DNA from: Microbacterium cremeum
Lineage (GTDB): Bacteria; Actinomycetota; Actinomycetes; Actinomycetales; Microbacteriaceae
DNA: 64,000 nt
Direction of reading: 5' to 3'
Assembly (NCBI RefSeq): GCF_015277855.1
Contig: NZ_CP063812.1
Coordinates: 3,906,001 to 3,970,000, forward strand
The position numbers and the translations under genes are program-made. A model generated the notes under the pieces. It was given only the letters and a program-made list of their open reading frames with translations, was not told where the DNA came from and made no database searches. This document shows positions 39,096 through 46,900 of the stretch, piece after piece; within the stretch, counting starts at the first letter, position 1; every line of letters starts with the position of its first letter.

Positions 39096-40189
39096 GTGGT
39101 CACGAACCCGAGTGCCCGCGCAAGCTCGTCGATATCCGCGTCGGGGGTGTCGGGTTCGTCGATCTCGATCTCGTCCTCGTCCACGTCCAGCATCCACGCC
39201 AGGGTCGCCTTGGGCAGGCGGCCCTGGGAGATGAGTTCGACGTGGGCCGCCTGCAGCTCCAGCGGGAAACGCCGGGAGGCGGCCGCGTCCATGCGTGCGG
39301 TGATCTGATCGGTGCCGTCGTGGTTCCAGCTGGGGAACCGGCGCAGGATCTTCTGTGTCGTCCAGCCCAGCATTTGGTCGACGGCGGGTGATGTCGGACA
39401 GCGCAGCAGGGCGAGCCGGCGTCGAAGCGCGTCGGACGACACTCCCCATTCCCACAGTTTCGCGGCGATCAGATCCCCGGATGCCGAGGTCCAGTCGATG
39501 TGTTGGATGACGCTGCGAGGCAGCAGAAGTTCCGCTGCGAACGCGTTGGCTGACGTCTCTTGCGTATCGTTCTCGCCCCGGGTGGTCGGCTCCGGGGTGT
39601 TGGCGTGGCCGAGTGCGACGTGGCCGAGCTCATGGGCGAGGGACCAGTTCTGATGGAACCAGTTACCGGTTTCGTTGAGGATGATGACCACCCGGTCGGT
39701 GATCGTGGCGGAGCAGGCGTTGCGCAGACCGCCCAGTCGGATGACGTCGATTCGGTAGACCTCGGATAGCCGCTCCGCGAAGGTGCGGACGAACGCGTCA
39801 CCTAATGCAGCCCGGACGGCATCCGCATCCGCTGGAACATTTATCGACTTGCTGGACAACTCGGCCTGCCGGTAGGCGAGGGACACTCTCTCGACGGTCG
39901 ACCGTAGGTCGTTCCAGTCAGCGTGACGGTCCCCCGTGTCGTGGTCAAACTCGTGACGAGCGACCACAAGGGCCTCCGCCGGGTCACGCTCACCGGTGGC
40001 CAGCCAGTACATGGAGGTGTTCAGCACCTCGGACAGGGCCGCGAGCTCGGCAGCGGAGAACCCGCGGCTGCCGTTCACGGCGCGCGAGAACGCGTCGGGA
40101 GTCATCCCGATCTCCTCCGCAATGCTCGCGTGGGTGCGCCCGGGGAGGACCTCGCGAACGCGCGCACGGACGCGCTCCCCAACCTCCAT
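39092..40189 (-). CDS. XRE helix-turn-helix plus ImmA/IrrE metallopeptidase
   Basis: 365 residues. An XRE DNA-binding domain (about 1-65; HASIAEEIGMTPDAFSRAVNG) precedes an ImmA/IrrE peptidase with zinc motif HELGH (186-190) and a downstream E-x-x-A-x-x-F-A-x-x-L-L-x-P segment (E211-P224). ImmA/IrrE proteins cleave partner repressors in stress or mobile-element control. The ATG at 40189 was chosen because a near-ideal promoter ends just upstream (-35 TTGGGA, -10 TAGCAT), making the transcript leaderless. It is the first gene of the four-gene operon and probably autoregulates through the palindrome over that -35. Confidence 0.88.
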   Translation of the reverse strand: MEVGERVRARVREVLPGRTHASIAEEIGMTPDAFSRAVNGSRGFSAAELAALSEVLNTSMYWLATGERDPAEALVVARHEFDHDTGDRHADWNDLRSTVERVSLAYRQAELSSKSINVPADADAVRAALGDAFVRTFAERLSEVYRIDVIRLGGLRNACSATITDRVVIILNETGNWFHQNWSLAHELGHVALGHANTPEPTTRGENDTQETSANAFAAELLLPRSVIQHIDWTSASGDLIAAKLWEWGVSSDALRRRLALLRCPTSPAVDQMLGWTTQKILRRFPSWNHDGTDQITARMDAAASRRFPLELQAAHVELISQGRLPKATLAWMLDVDEDEIEIDEPDTPDADIDELARALGFVTT

Positions 40190-40196
40190 AGCGACT

Positions 40197-40225
40197 ATGC
40201 TAGCAGGAATTGGGATATTCCCAAT
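40197..40225 (-). promoter_or_regulatory. Operon promoter overlapped by ATTGGGA-N3-TCCCAAT palindrome
   Basis: On the minus strand, TTGGGA (40219-40224), a 16-nt spacer and TAGCAT (40197-40202) place transcription start near 40190, at the ATG of the XRE-ImmA gene. A perfect 7-3-7 palindrome (40209-40225) covers the -35. This is what autorepression by the encoded XRE protein would look like. The divergent gene at 40260 shares the region. Confidence 0.7.
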
Positions 40226-40259
40226 CAGCTGGGTGGGGTGAGTAGCAGGGGAGCGCGCG

Positions 40260-40598
40260 TTGGAGAGCTTTGATGAGGGCCTGCGGTGCCAGGACGTGCA
40301 CTCCGGATTGCGGAACATCGACCCGAACTCGGCGATCCTGACCCCGCTGACCGGAACGCTGAAAATCGGCATGGCGGCGAGCCTGGCCGCCCTGGTCCGC
40401 GGGCAGGACGTGGTGCCCGACGCGGAGTCGCTGCGTGCTGTCGCCGCCGAGCAGCTCGATGTCAGCCCTTATGCGTTCAACGAGGTCGTCTACTCGCTGG
40501 AGCGTGCCGGGTTCGTCACGAACTCGGAGTGGGCCGTGCAGCACCCCCAATACGATCGCTCGCAGTACGGTGGCGGCTGGACTCTCGCGGACCGCTAG
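40260..40598 (+). CDS. Divergent orphan protein, probably truncated
   Basis: 112 codons from a TTG with GGGGAG 6 nt upstream. Up to about residue 87 the sequence looks like a genuine helical or winged-helix protein (LKIGMAASLAALVRGQDVV, then VSPYAFNEVVYSLERAGFV). From about 40521 the bases instead form the end of a methyltransferase remnant on the other strand, so the C-terminal 25 residues are probably accidental. It was presumably a longer gene, divergent from the four-gene operon, cut by a recombination junction. I do not recognise the family. Confidence 0.45.
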   Translation: MESFDEGLRCQDVHSGLRNIDPNSAILTPLTGTLKIGMAASLAALVRGQDVVPDAESLRAVAAEQLDVSPYAFNEVVYSLERAGFVTNSEWAVQHPQYDRSQYGGGWTLADR

Positions 40599-40985
40599 AG
40601 CCTCTCGCAGAGTACAAATGTCAGCGAGAGTCGACGCAGCGTAACCCCACTCCCAAAACTCCCCTTCAGGTACGGAGTCGGGATGACTCCCCAAGCACGC
40701 ATCGAGCTCAGCGAGCACCTCATCGACCGTCGCCTCGGCAACCTTCGAAGCCGCAATAGCCGCCGCCACAGGACTCGCGTCGATCCCCACCGAGGAGAGC
40801 CCCAATGTCCGAGCCGCGAAGAGGGTCGTTCCACGCCCACAGAATGGATCGAGTACCCGATCGGTCGGAGCAGCCTCGCGAAGAACATCGAGCGGGAACG
40901 ACAGCGGGAACATCGTGAAGTACGGGCAGGCCGTATTCAGTCGCTGTTGCACAAGCGACAGCTCGCGCACCGCCGCTTGCTCCAC
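40521..40985 (-). pseudogene. Truncated DNA methyltransferase
   Basis: About 155 residues survive. They include RLNTACPYFTMFPLSFPLDV, motif I DPFCGRGTT followed by SSVGIDASPVAAAIAASK, and VLRAIVLGVLHGPLRV at the cut end. After about 40521 the frame continues only as the antisense of the divergent orphan gene. The catalytic D-P-P-Y-type motif, expected after this point in the gene order of this class, is absent, so the enzyme should be dead. The true start is uncertain (GTG at 40985 or 40970). Confidence 0.7.
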
Positions 40986-41094
40986 GCCCTCATAATACGG
41001 AGAACCCGCAGCGCTGACCGCACATCTGCGGGCAGCGCGCCCACGGCGTCTGCTCCGAAGTTGCCGCGCGGAGTGGGTGCGTAGCCCCGCGATC

Positions 41095-41166
41095 GTTCCA
41101 CGCGACGTGTCGGATCCGACAAGTAGCCGACATCTCGATCTGGAATCCGACACTTTCACGTGGAAC
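41095..41166. mobile_element. IS-like inverted-repeat end remnant beside dnaB
   Basis: Two imperfect inverted repeats of about 24 bp face each other here: GTTCCACGCGACGTGTCGGA and three more bases (41095-41117), and its counterpart ending TTTCACGTGGAAC (41142-41166). TGTCGGATCCGACA (41108-41121) is a perfect palindrome, and the TGTCGG core occurs again between the arms. Clustered TGTCGGAT repeats are typical of IS21/IS481-type ends. No transposase frame is present. The element starts 7 bp after the dnaB stop and probably marks the island boundary. Confidence 0.5.
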
Positions 41167-41172
41167 CTACAA

Positions 41173-42546
41173 CTACCCGAAGTCCCCGGGGGCCATGTCG
41201 GTGAAGCGGGAGAAGTGGCCCTGGAAGGCGACCGTGATGGTGTCGGTGGGGCCGTTGCGGTGCTTGGCGACGATGAGGTCGGCCTCGCCGGCGCGCGGGG
41301 AGTCCTTCTCGTACGCGGCCTCGCGATGCAGCAGCACGACCATGTCGGCGTCCTGCTCGATCGAGCCCGATTCGCGGAGGTCGGAGAGCGCGGGTTTCTT
41401 GTCGGCGCGCTGCTCGGGACCACGGTTCAGCTGCGACAGCGCGATGACCGGGCACTGCAGCTCCTTCGCGAGGAGCTTGAGCGCCCGGGAGAACTCCGAG
41501 ACCTCCTGCTGGCGCGACTCGACGCGCTTGCCCGATGTCATGAGCTGCAGGTAGTCGATGACGACCATCTTCAGGCCAGCGCGCTGCTTGAGCCGGCGGC
41601 ACTTCGCCCTGATCTCGACGAGCGTCATGTTGGGGCTGTCGTCTATATAAAGAGGAGCGTCGTTGATGCGACCGCGGGTCGCGGCGATCGTCGTCCAGTC
41701 ACGCGAGTCGAGCGTGCCCTTTCGCATCGACTGCAGCGGCACCGCCCCCTCGGCACTCATCAGACGCATGGCGATCTCGCTGCGCCCCATCTCGAGCGAG
41801 AAGAAGATCGTCGGCATGTCGTGCTTGATCGCCGCGGCGCGTGCGAAGTCGAGAGCCAGGGTGCTCTTACCCATCGCAGGCCGCGCGGCGATGATGATCA
41901 TCTGCCCGGGGTGCAGGCCGTTGGTCAGCTGGTCGAGTCCCGCGAAGCCGGTCGGGATGCCGGTCATCTGGCCGTCGCGACCCCGCGCCGCCTCGATCTC
42001 TTCGACCGCGGCATCCACCGCGATCGTGAGCGGCACGTAGTCCTCGGCCGCCTCCGCACCCGTCACCGAGTAGATCTCGGCCTGCGCGTTGTTGACGAGG
42101 TCGAGCGCCTCGCCCTGGCCGGAGTAGCCCATCTGCACGATGCGGGTGCCGGCCTCGACGAGGCGCCGCAGCAGCGCACGCTCCGACACGATCGAGGCGT
42201 AGTAGCCGGCGTTCGCGGCGGTCGGCACGATCGACGTGAGCGTGTGGAGATAGTCCGCGCCGCCGGCGCGCTGCAGTTCGCCGGTCTTGATGAGCTCGTC
42301 GGTGACCGCGACGACGTCAGTGGGCTCACCGTGCGAGTAGAGCGTGAGGATGGCCTCGAAGATCAGCTCGTGCTTGGGGATGTAGAAGTCGGTGCCGCGC
42401 AGCGTCTCGATGACGTCGGCGACGGCGTCCTTCGACAGCAGCATGCCGCCGAGGGCGCTCTGTTCGGCGAGCAGGTCGTGCGGGGGAGTGCGCTCGTACT
42501 CACGGGGACCCCCCATGCGCTCCTCGGAGATGTCGGCGATCGACAT
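41173..42546 (-). CDS. dnaB: Replicative DNA helicase DnaB
   Basis: 457 residues. The N-terminal DnaB domain (LLAEQSALGGMLL) and C-terminal RecA-like ATPase with Walker A ARPAMGKST, Walker B VVIDYLQLM and an arginine-rich finger (ESGSIEQDADMVVLLHR) are intact. It unwinds DNA at the replication fork as a hexamer. The ATG at 42546 begins MSIADISEE after a GGAGGA. The last codons run up to the IS-like end at 41166, but the coding region is complete. Upstream lies a cluster of DnaA-box-like sites. Confidence 0.96.
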   Translation of the reverse strand: MSIADISEERMGGPREYERTPPHDLLAEQSALGGMLLSKDAVADVIETLRGTDFYIPKHELIFEAILTLYSHGEPTDVVAVTDELIKTGELQRAGGADYLHTLTSIVPTAANAGYYASIVSERALLRRLVEAGTRIVQMGYSGQGEALDLVNNAQAEIYSVTGAEAAEDYVPLTIAVDAAVEEIEAARGRDGQMTGIPTGFAGLDQLTNGLHPGQMIIIAARPAMGKSTLALDFARAAAIKHDMPTIFFSLEMGRSEIAMRLMSAEGAVPLQSMRKGTLDSRDWTTIAATRGRINDAPLYIDDSPNMTLVEIRAKCRRLKQRAGLKMVVIDYLQLMTSGKRVESRQQEVSEFSRALKLLAKELQCPVIALSQLNRGPEQRADKKPALSDLRESGSIEQDADMVVLLHREAAYEKDSPRAGEADLIVAKHRNGPTDTITVAFQGHFSRFTDMAPGDFG

Positions 42547-43159
42547 AGGCTGCGCGTCCTCCAGATCGTTCGTTCCATCGTCCGAGTTCGGGGCGACGTG
42601 CGCCGCTCGGCGCGCCGCGGCGTGCGAGCACGCGCGACCGACAGGATGCCTCGGCATTCTGCTCGTCGACACGCTCCTGCGCGTGAATCCGATAGTCGCC
42701 GCACTGCTGCAGCGCGCCCCCCGAATGGGCCGAGACCCAAGGTAAGGACGGCCTCCGACACTCGCAACACGGCCTGTGGATAACTGTGTGGAAAGACTGC
42801 GAGAAACGCCGACGCACCTGTGAACAACCACTGTGGACAACTGCCGGGTTTTCTCGTGCATGCACCTTGAAAAGGGCTTCTGATCTGGCACTGCGCGTTC
42901 CACAGCCTGTGGAGGAGGATGTGATTGAAGTCCCTCTTTAAGGTTTTGCTCCCGGCCGGCACCTGTGCACAATTCCGGGGACAGACGCGGCTCCGCGCGC
43001 ACATGAGCATGCTCCGTGCGCGCGAACACCGACAACACGCGGATCTCGACCGTCGAGTACCTAGACACACCCCGCCGAGGAGGGTAACGTCTGAGGTCCA
43101 GGCACCCTCACGCACGTCCGTTCCGGAGCGTGCGGCGTTGTTCGTCGTGGGAGGTGAAC
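42547..43159. other. 613-bp non-coding region between dnaB and a divergent secreted protein
   Basis: No credible gene lies here; frames are shadows. The region holds a DnaA-box-like cluster (42775-42972) and a 9-bp perfect stem (CGCGCGCAC at 42994-43002 and GTGCGCGCG at 43016-43024). Promoters for dnaB (minus) and the secreted protein gene (plus) must be inside. Confidence 0.6.
42775..42972. promoter_or_regulatory. DnaA-box-like cluster upstream of dnaB
   Basis: TGTGGATAA (42775-42783) is a perfect DnaA box on the minus strand (TTATCCACA). Near matches follow in the same direction: TGTGAACAA (42819-42827), TGTGGACAA (42832-42840) and TGTGCACAA (42964-42972). The clustering suggests DnaA binding, either as transcriptional control of dnaB or as a DnaA-titration site. 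Confidence 0.5.
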
Positions 43160-44170
43160 GTGGAGATCGCAACCTCGCAACTGCCGAAGGCGGTGCGACT
43201 GGCCCTCATCGGGGCCGCGACCGCGTTCGCCTGGATCGTCCTCTCGCTCGCGCTGGGCCTCGGTGCCTCGCACGCGAACGCCGACGATTCCGACCGCAAC
43301 GGGCTGCTCGGGGGTGCGCTCGGCGCCGTGACGTCGCTCGTCGACGACACGGCCTCCACGGTCACCAGCACCGTCTCGACGGTCACGACAGGCGTCAAGA
43401 ACACCGTCAACACGGTCGTCAGCGTGGCGCCGGCTCCCGTGCAGCAGCCGGTGAGCCAGGTCGTGCAGACGGTCGGCACGGTCGTGAACACCGTCACCCA
43501 GCCCGTGACGGAAGTCGTCTCGGGCGGCGTCGTCTCGGGCATCACCGAGCCGGTCGTCGGTATCGTCGCCGAGGTTCCGGTGGTCGGCGGGATCGTCTCG
43601 GGCATCGGGCTCGACGACGCCGTGACCGACCTCGGCAAGACCGTCGATGACACGCTCGGCGGCGTCGTCGGAGCGGTCGACGAGACGGGCTCGAACATCG
43701 GCCAGCCGCCGGTCGACGGCTCCACGCCGGGTGGACTCCCGCCCGTTCCCGGGCTTCCCGGGCTCCCTGCTCTCCCCGGCCTCGTGGACGGGCCGCAGGC
43801 GCCCGACGCAGTCGCGCCTGGCGCGGCAGCCGTCATCGACCTGACGGACGCCTGGACCACCGTGATCTCGCCGGCAGCTGCCTTGCGCGCCGCGTGGGAC
43901 GCGGCATCCGCCGCCGTCTGGCACGCCGACAACGGCTCGATCTTCTCCGCCACCGCCCCCGCGGGTCACGGCGGAGTCCCTGGTTCTGCGGGAGGGCTCT
44001 GCCCGCTCGCGTCTTCTTCCGCGGGATCCGGTGGTGCGGGTCCCGGCGCCTGGGCAGTGGCTGCCCTCCTTCCGCTCGTCGCACACCGTGCCTGGGTGCG
44101 CCGTGCCGGAGCCGAGGACGACCGCGTGCCGCCGGCGCCTGCCGGATCCACCGACGTCTCCCCTGACTGA
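43160..44170 (+). CDS. Secreted or membrane-tethered Val/Thr/Gly-rich protein
   Basis: 336 residues. An N-terminal membrane segment or signal (LALIGAATAFAWIVLSLALG, cleavage near SHANA) is followed by low-complexity repeats rich in Val, Thr and Ser (VTSTVSTVTTGVKNTV), a Gly/Pro stretch (PGLPGLPALPGL) and a C-terminal hydrophobic segment near residue 305. GTG at 43160 was chosen because GGGAGGTGA precedes it at proper spacing; an earlier GTG overlaps that site. I do not recognise a family. It sits 114 bp before a chaplin-like gene, and both may belong to the same surface layer. Confidence 0.7.
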   Translation: MEIATSQLPKAVRLALIGAATAFAWIVLSLALGLGASHANADDSDRNGLLGGALGAVTSLVDDTASTVTSTVSTVTTGVKNTVNTVVSVAPAPVQQPVSQVVQTVGTVVNTVTQPVTEVVSGGVVSGITEPVVGIVAEVPVVGGIVSGIGLDDAVTDLGKTVDDTLGGVVGAVDETGSNIGQPPVDGSTPGGLPPVPGLPGLPALPGLVDGPQAPDAVAPGAAAVIDLTDAWTTVISPAAALRAAWDAASAAVWHADNGSIFSATAPAGHGGVPGSAGGLCPLASSSAGSGGAGPGAWAVAALLPLVAHRAWVRRAGAEDDRVPPAPAGSTDVSPD

Positions 44171-44284
44171 TCGGCTCGTCGCCGCGTTCTTCATCGCGGC
44201 CTACGACGAGTAGCGCGTCGTCACGCGCTAGCAGTGCGCCCTCACGCGCTGCGAAAACCGATCAATCAGCTAAGGGGAACAACC

Positions 44285-45793
44285 ATGCGTACTTTCTACA
44301 AGCGCGCCCTGTTGGGCACGCTCCTAGCCGGCGGCATCACGCTGCTCGGCGCGACGGTCGCCCACGCGGCCGAGACGACCGGTGAGGATGGGCTGCTGTC
44401 AGGCACCCAGGCCATCATCGACGTCAACCTCCCGATCAACATCAGCGGAACCTCGCTCTCGGTGATCGGCGACTCCTCGAGCCAGCAGGCGGCCGCACCC
44501 GCCGCCGCTCCGGCGCCGGCTCCGGCCGCCGCCACCACGAGCGGCGAGAACGGCGCCGCGTCTGGCACCCAGGCCCTCGTGTCGGTGAACGTGCCGATCA
44601 CGGTGGCGGGCAACTCCGTCTCGGTCGTCGGCGACAGTTCGTCGACGGATGCCTCGACCCCCGCGGCTGCGCCATCCAGCGCTCCCGCGAGCTCGGCCGA
44701 GACGTCCGGCCAGGACGGGCTGCTGTCGGGCACCCAGGGGCTGGTATCGGTCGCCGCACCGGTGACGGTGGTCGGCAACTCGATCTCGGTCGTCGGCGAC
44801 AGCTCGAGCGAGGGAGCCACCGCGGCTCCTGCAACCTCGGGCGGCGCCACGGCGGCTGACGCCTCGACGGACGGCGGGGACTCGATCCTCGGCGGCACCC
44901 AGGTCGTCGCGCCGGTCACCGCGCCCATCTCGGTGGTCGGCAACGCCATCTCGGTGGTCGGAGACAGCAGCACCGAGGGCGCAGGCACGGCGTCCACGGG
45001 CGGCACCACCGGCGGTTCTGCTCCGGCGACGTCCGGCTCGACCGACGGCACCGACTCGGTCCTCGGCGGCACCCAGGTGATCGCCCCGATCGCGGCACCC
45101 ATCACGGCCGTCGGCAACGCCGTCTCGGTCATCGGCGACAGCAGCAGCGCGGACGCAGGCACGGCGCCCGGCACCGGCACGCCGGGCGGCTCGACGGATG
45201 CGACCACGGGCGGCGAGGACTCGATCCTCGGCGGCACTCAGGTGATCGCCCCGATCGCGGCACCCATCACCGCGGTCGGCAACGCCGTCTCGGTCATCGG
45301 CGACAGCAGCTCGACCGGAGCGGTCGCGAGCCCGGGCACCACGACGGGACCCGGCACGTCGCCGACGACCGGCGGCCTCGGATCGATCCTCGGCGGAACG
45401 CAGATCCTCGCGCCGATCTCGCTTCCGATCACCATCGGCGGCAACGCCATCTCGGTGATCGGCGACAGCTCGACCGAGGGACCGACCGACCCGACCGACC
45501 CGACCGACCCGACGGACCCCACGGACCCGACGGATCCCACGGACCCGACGGACCCGACGGATCCCACGGACCCGACGGACCCCACCGACCCGACCGACCC
45601 GACGGACCCCACCAACCCCGGTGACGGCACCACGGGCGGCGGCTCGAACGCCGTCACGGGCTCGGCGGCCGGATCGGCCGGCACCGAACTCGCCGCGACC
45701 GGAGGAACGGGTGCACTGCCCGCGCTGCTGATGGGGCTCCTGCTCCTGGTGGCCGGTGTGGTCGCACGCGGGTTGCGGCGGCGCTCCGCGTAG
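44285..45793 (+). CDS. Chaplin-like repeat protein with LAxTG anchor
   Basis: 502 residues: a signal peptide (MRTFYKRALLG, cleavage near AHA), then seven hydrophobic repeats of the pattern G-T-Q-x(10)-P-[IV]-x(3)-G-N-x-[IV]-S-V-[IV]-G-D-S-S, a (Asp-Pro-Thr)n linker, and the C-terminal anchor LAATG, a hydrophobic helix and RRRSA. The P-x-x-V-x-G-N-x-x-S-V-x-G core resembles chaplins, which coat aerial hyphae in Streptomyces; long chaplins there carry LAxTG for class E sortase. The chaplin Cys pair is absent. A hydrophobic surface coat is inferred. The gene may be cotranscribed with the secreted protein upstream. Confidence 0.8.
   Translation: MRTFYKRALLGTLLAGGITLLGATVAHAAETTGEDGLLSGTQAIIDVNLPINISGTSLSVIGDSSSQQAAAPAAAPAPAPAAATTSGENGAASGTQALVSVNVPITVAGNSVSVVGDSSSTDASTPAAAPSSAPASSAETSGQDGLLSGTQGLVSVAAPVTVVGNSISVVGDSSSEGATAAPATSGGATAADASTDGGDSILGGTQVVAPVTAPISVVGNAISVVGDSSTEGAGTASTGGTTGGSAPATSGSTDGTDSVLGGTQVIAPIAAPITAVGNAVSVIGDSSSADAGTAPGTGTPGGSTDATTGGEDSILGGTQVIAPIAAPITAVGNAVSVIGDSSSTGAVASPGTTTGPGTSPTTGGLGSILGGTQILAPISLPITIGGNAISVIGDSSTEGPTDPTDPTDPTDPTDPTDPTDPTDPTDPTDPTDPTDPTDPTDPTNPGDGTTGGGSNAVTGSAAGSAGTELAATGGTGALPALLMGLLLLVAGVVARGLRRRSA
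45481..45620 (+). repeat. Asp-Pro-Thr coding repeat (9-bp unit)
   Basis: A run of about 13-14 units of GACCCGACC-type 9-mers codes for an extended (DPT)n linker between the last chaplin-like repeat and the wall anchor. Such repeats vary in number by slippage and are prone to assembly error. Confidence 0.85.
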
Positions 45794-45908
45794 GTAGGAG
45801 TCCGGGGGACTGTCATGTTCCCCAGACGGGGCCCTCGCCTCGACCTGCGCGAGCGGGCGGGGGGGTCGTTTCCTCCCGAGGGCGATCCTCCCGCCATCTG
45901 ACCGTCTC

Positions 45909-46001
45909 CGACCGCCGTGGTCCGGCATTGCCTGGATCGGACCGCGGTGGTCGGAGGCCTCGAATCGGCGGATGCCGCGACCCGGGGGGCTCGCGGCATC
46001 C
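45909..46001. terminator. Two GC-rich hairpins downstream of the chaplin-like gene
   Basis: CCGACCGCCGTGGTCCG and CGGACCGCGGTGGTCGG (about 45908-45955) form a 17-bp stem with two imperfect pairs. CGGATGCCGCGA and TCGCGGCATCCG (about 45969-46001) form a second, perfect stem. They are followed by no clear T-run, so termination is possible but unproven. Confidence 0.4.
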
Positions 46002-46033
46002 GTCGGTACAACAGGAATTCGGCAAGACAAAAG

Positions 46034-46069
46034 AAGGATGCCGCGGACCCTCGGGTCCGCGGCATCCTT
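46034..46069. terminator. Strong bidirectional terminator after rplI
   Basis: AAGGATGCCGCGGACCC (46034-46050) and its exact complement GGGTCCGCGGCATCCTT (46053-46069) form a perfect 17-bp stem with a 2-base turn. A-rich and T-rich flanks fit rho-independent termination in both directions, ending the rpsF-rplI operon from the right and possibly the chaplin-like gene from the left. Confidence 0.8.
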
Positions 46070-46083
46070 TCTGTGCGCCGGAA

Positions 46084-46536
46084 CTACTTGGCGGCGACCA
46101 CCTGCAGGGTGATCACGGCGGTGAGGTCGTCGCGAAGACGGACCGTCGCCTCGTGCTCGCCCACCGACTTGATCGGCGAGGTGATGTGGATCTTGCGCTT
46201 GTCGAGCTCGCCGAGGCCCGCGGCCTTGACGGCGTCGGCCACGTCGGTGGTCTTCACCGAACCGAAGAGGCGACCCTCTGCGCCTGCCTTGACGGCGAGG
46301 CGGACCTTGTTGGACTCGAGGGCGTCCTTGAGGGCCACGGCCTCTTCGTGGTCGTGGATCGCGCGCGACTCGCGGGCGGCACGGATCGACGCCACCTGCT
46401 TCTCGCCACCGCGGGTCCACGCGACCGCGAAGCCCTGAGGGATGAGGTAGTTGCGGGCGTACCCGTTCTTGACCTCGACAACGTCACCGGCGCCACCGAG
46501 CCCGGCGACCTCGTTCGTGAGAATGAGCTTTGCCAT
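46084..46536 (-). CDS. rplI: 50S ribosomal protein L9
   Basis: 150 residues with the L9 N-terminal signature [19 protein letters not shown] and the C-terminal RNA-binding half ([14 protein letters not shown]). Last gene of the rpsF-ssb-rpsR-rplI cluster, 11 bp after rpsR, ending 15 bp before a strong terminator. Confidence 0.97.
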   Translation of the reverse strand: MAKLILTNEVAGLGGAGDVVEVKNGYARNYLIPQGFAVAWTRGGEKQVASIRAARESRAIHDHEEAVALKDALESNKVRLAVKAGAEGRLFGSVKTTDVADAVKAAGLGELDKRKIHITSPIKSVGEHEATVRLRDDLTAVITLQVVAAK

Positions 46537-46547
46537 GTCGGTACTCC

Positions 46548-46802
46548 TTAGCGGCCAGCGCCGGCGTAGGGCAGGAGCGCCATCTCGCGCGCGTTCTTGA
46601 TCGCCCGGGCGATCAGACGCTGCTCCTGCACCGAGACACCGGTGATACGACGGGCGCGGATCTTGCCGCGCTCCGAGATGAACTTGCGAAGAGTGGCGAC
46701 GTCCTTGTAGTCGATGACGCCGACACGGATCGCCTTCGCGGGGGCAGCGTTCTTCGCGCCCTTCCGCGGCTTCCGGCGGTCGCCGGTTGCCTTTCCAGCC
46801 AT
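46548..46802 (-). CDS. rpsR: 30S ribosomal protein S18, cysteine-free form
   Basis: 84 residues with the S18 core ([19 protein letters not shown], then [20 protein letters not shown]). The zinc-binding Cys motif found in some S18 proteins is absent, so this is the zinc-independent type. It partners S6 in the small subunit and lies between ssb and rplI. Confidence 0.97.
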   Translation of the reverse strand: MAGKATGDRRKPRKGAKNAAPAKAIRVGVIDYKDVATLRKFISERGKIRARRITGVSVQEQRLIARAIKNAREMALLPYAGAGR

Positions 46803-46852
46803 GGGTCTTCCTTACTGAGAATGTGTGATTTCGACGGATGCCGGAGCCCGAT

Positions 46853-46886
46853 GCGTTTCGTCTCGCTTCGCTCGCTCAACGACCGG
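46853..46886 (+). repeat. REP-like element copy
   Basis: A copy of the approximately 35-bp repeat beginning GCGTTTCGTCTCGCTTCGCT lies between ssb and rpsR. The same element occurs several more times in the window (49290, 49345, 50641, 50685 and the 55398-55711 array). Confidence 0.8.
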
Positions 46887-46900
46887 AGGCATCCAGAGGG

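Noticed and set aside
38550..39455. PIN gene with a 301-residue start
   Set aside because: The first 120 residues are antisense/shifted-frame shadow of the ImmA gene; the GTGA overlap at 39095 gives the natural start.
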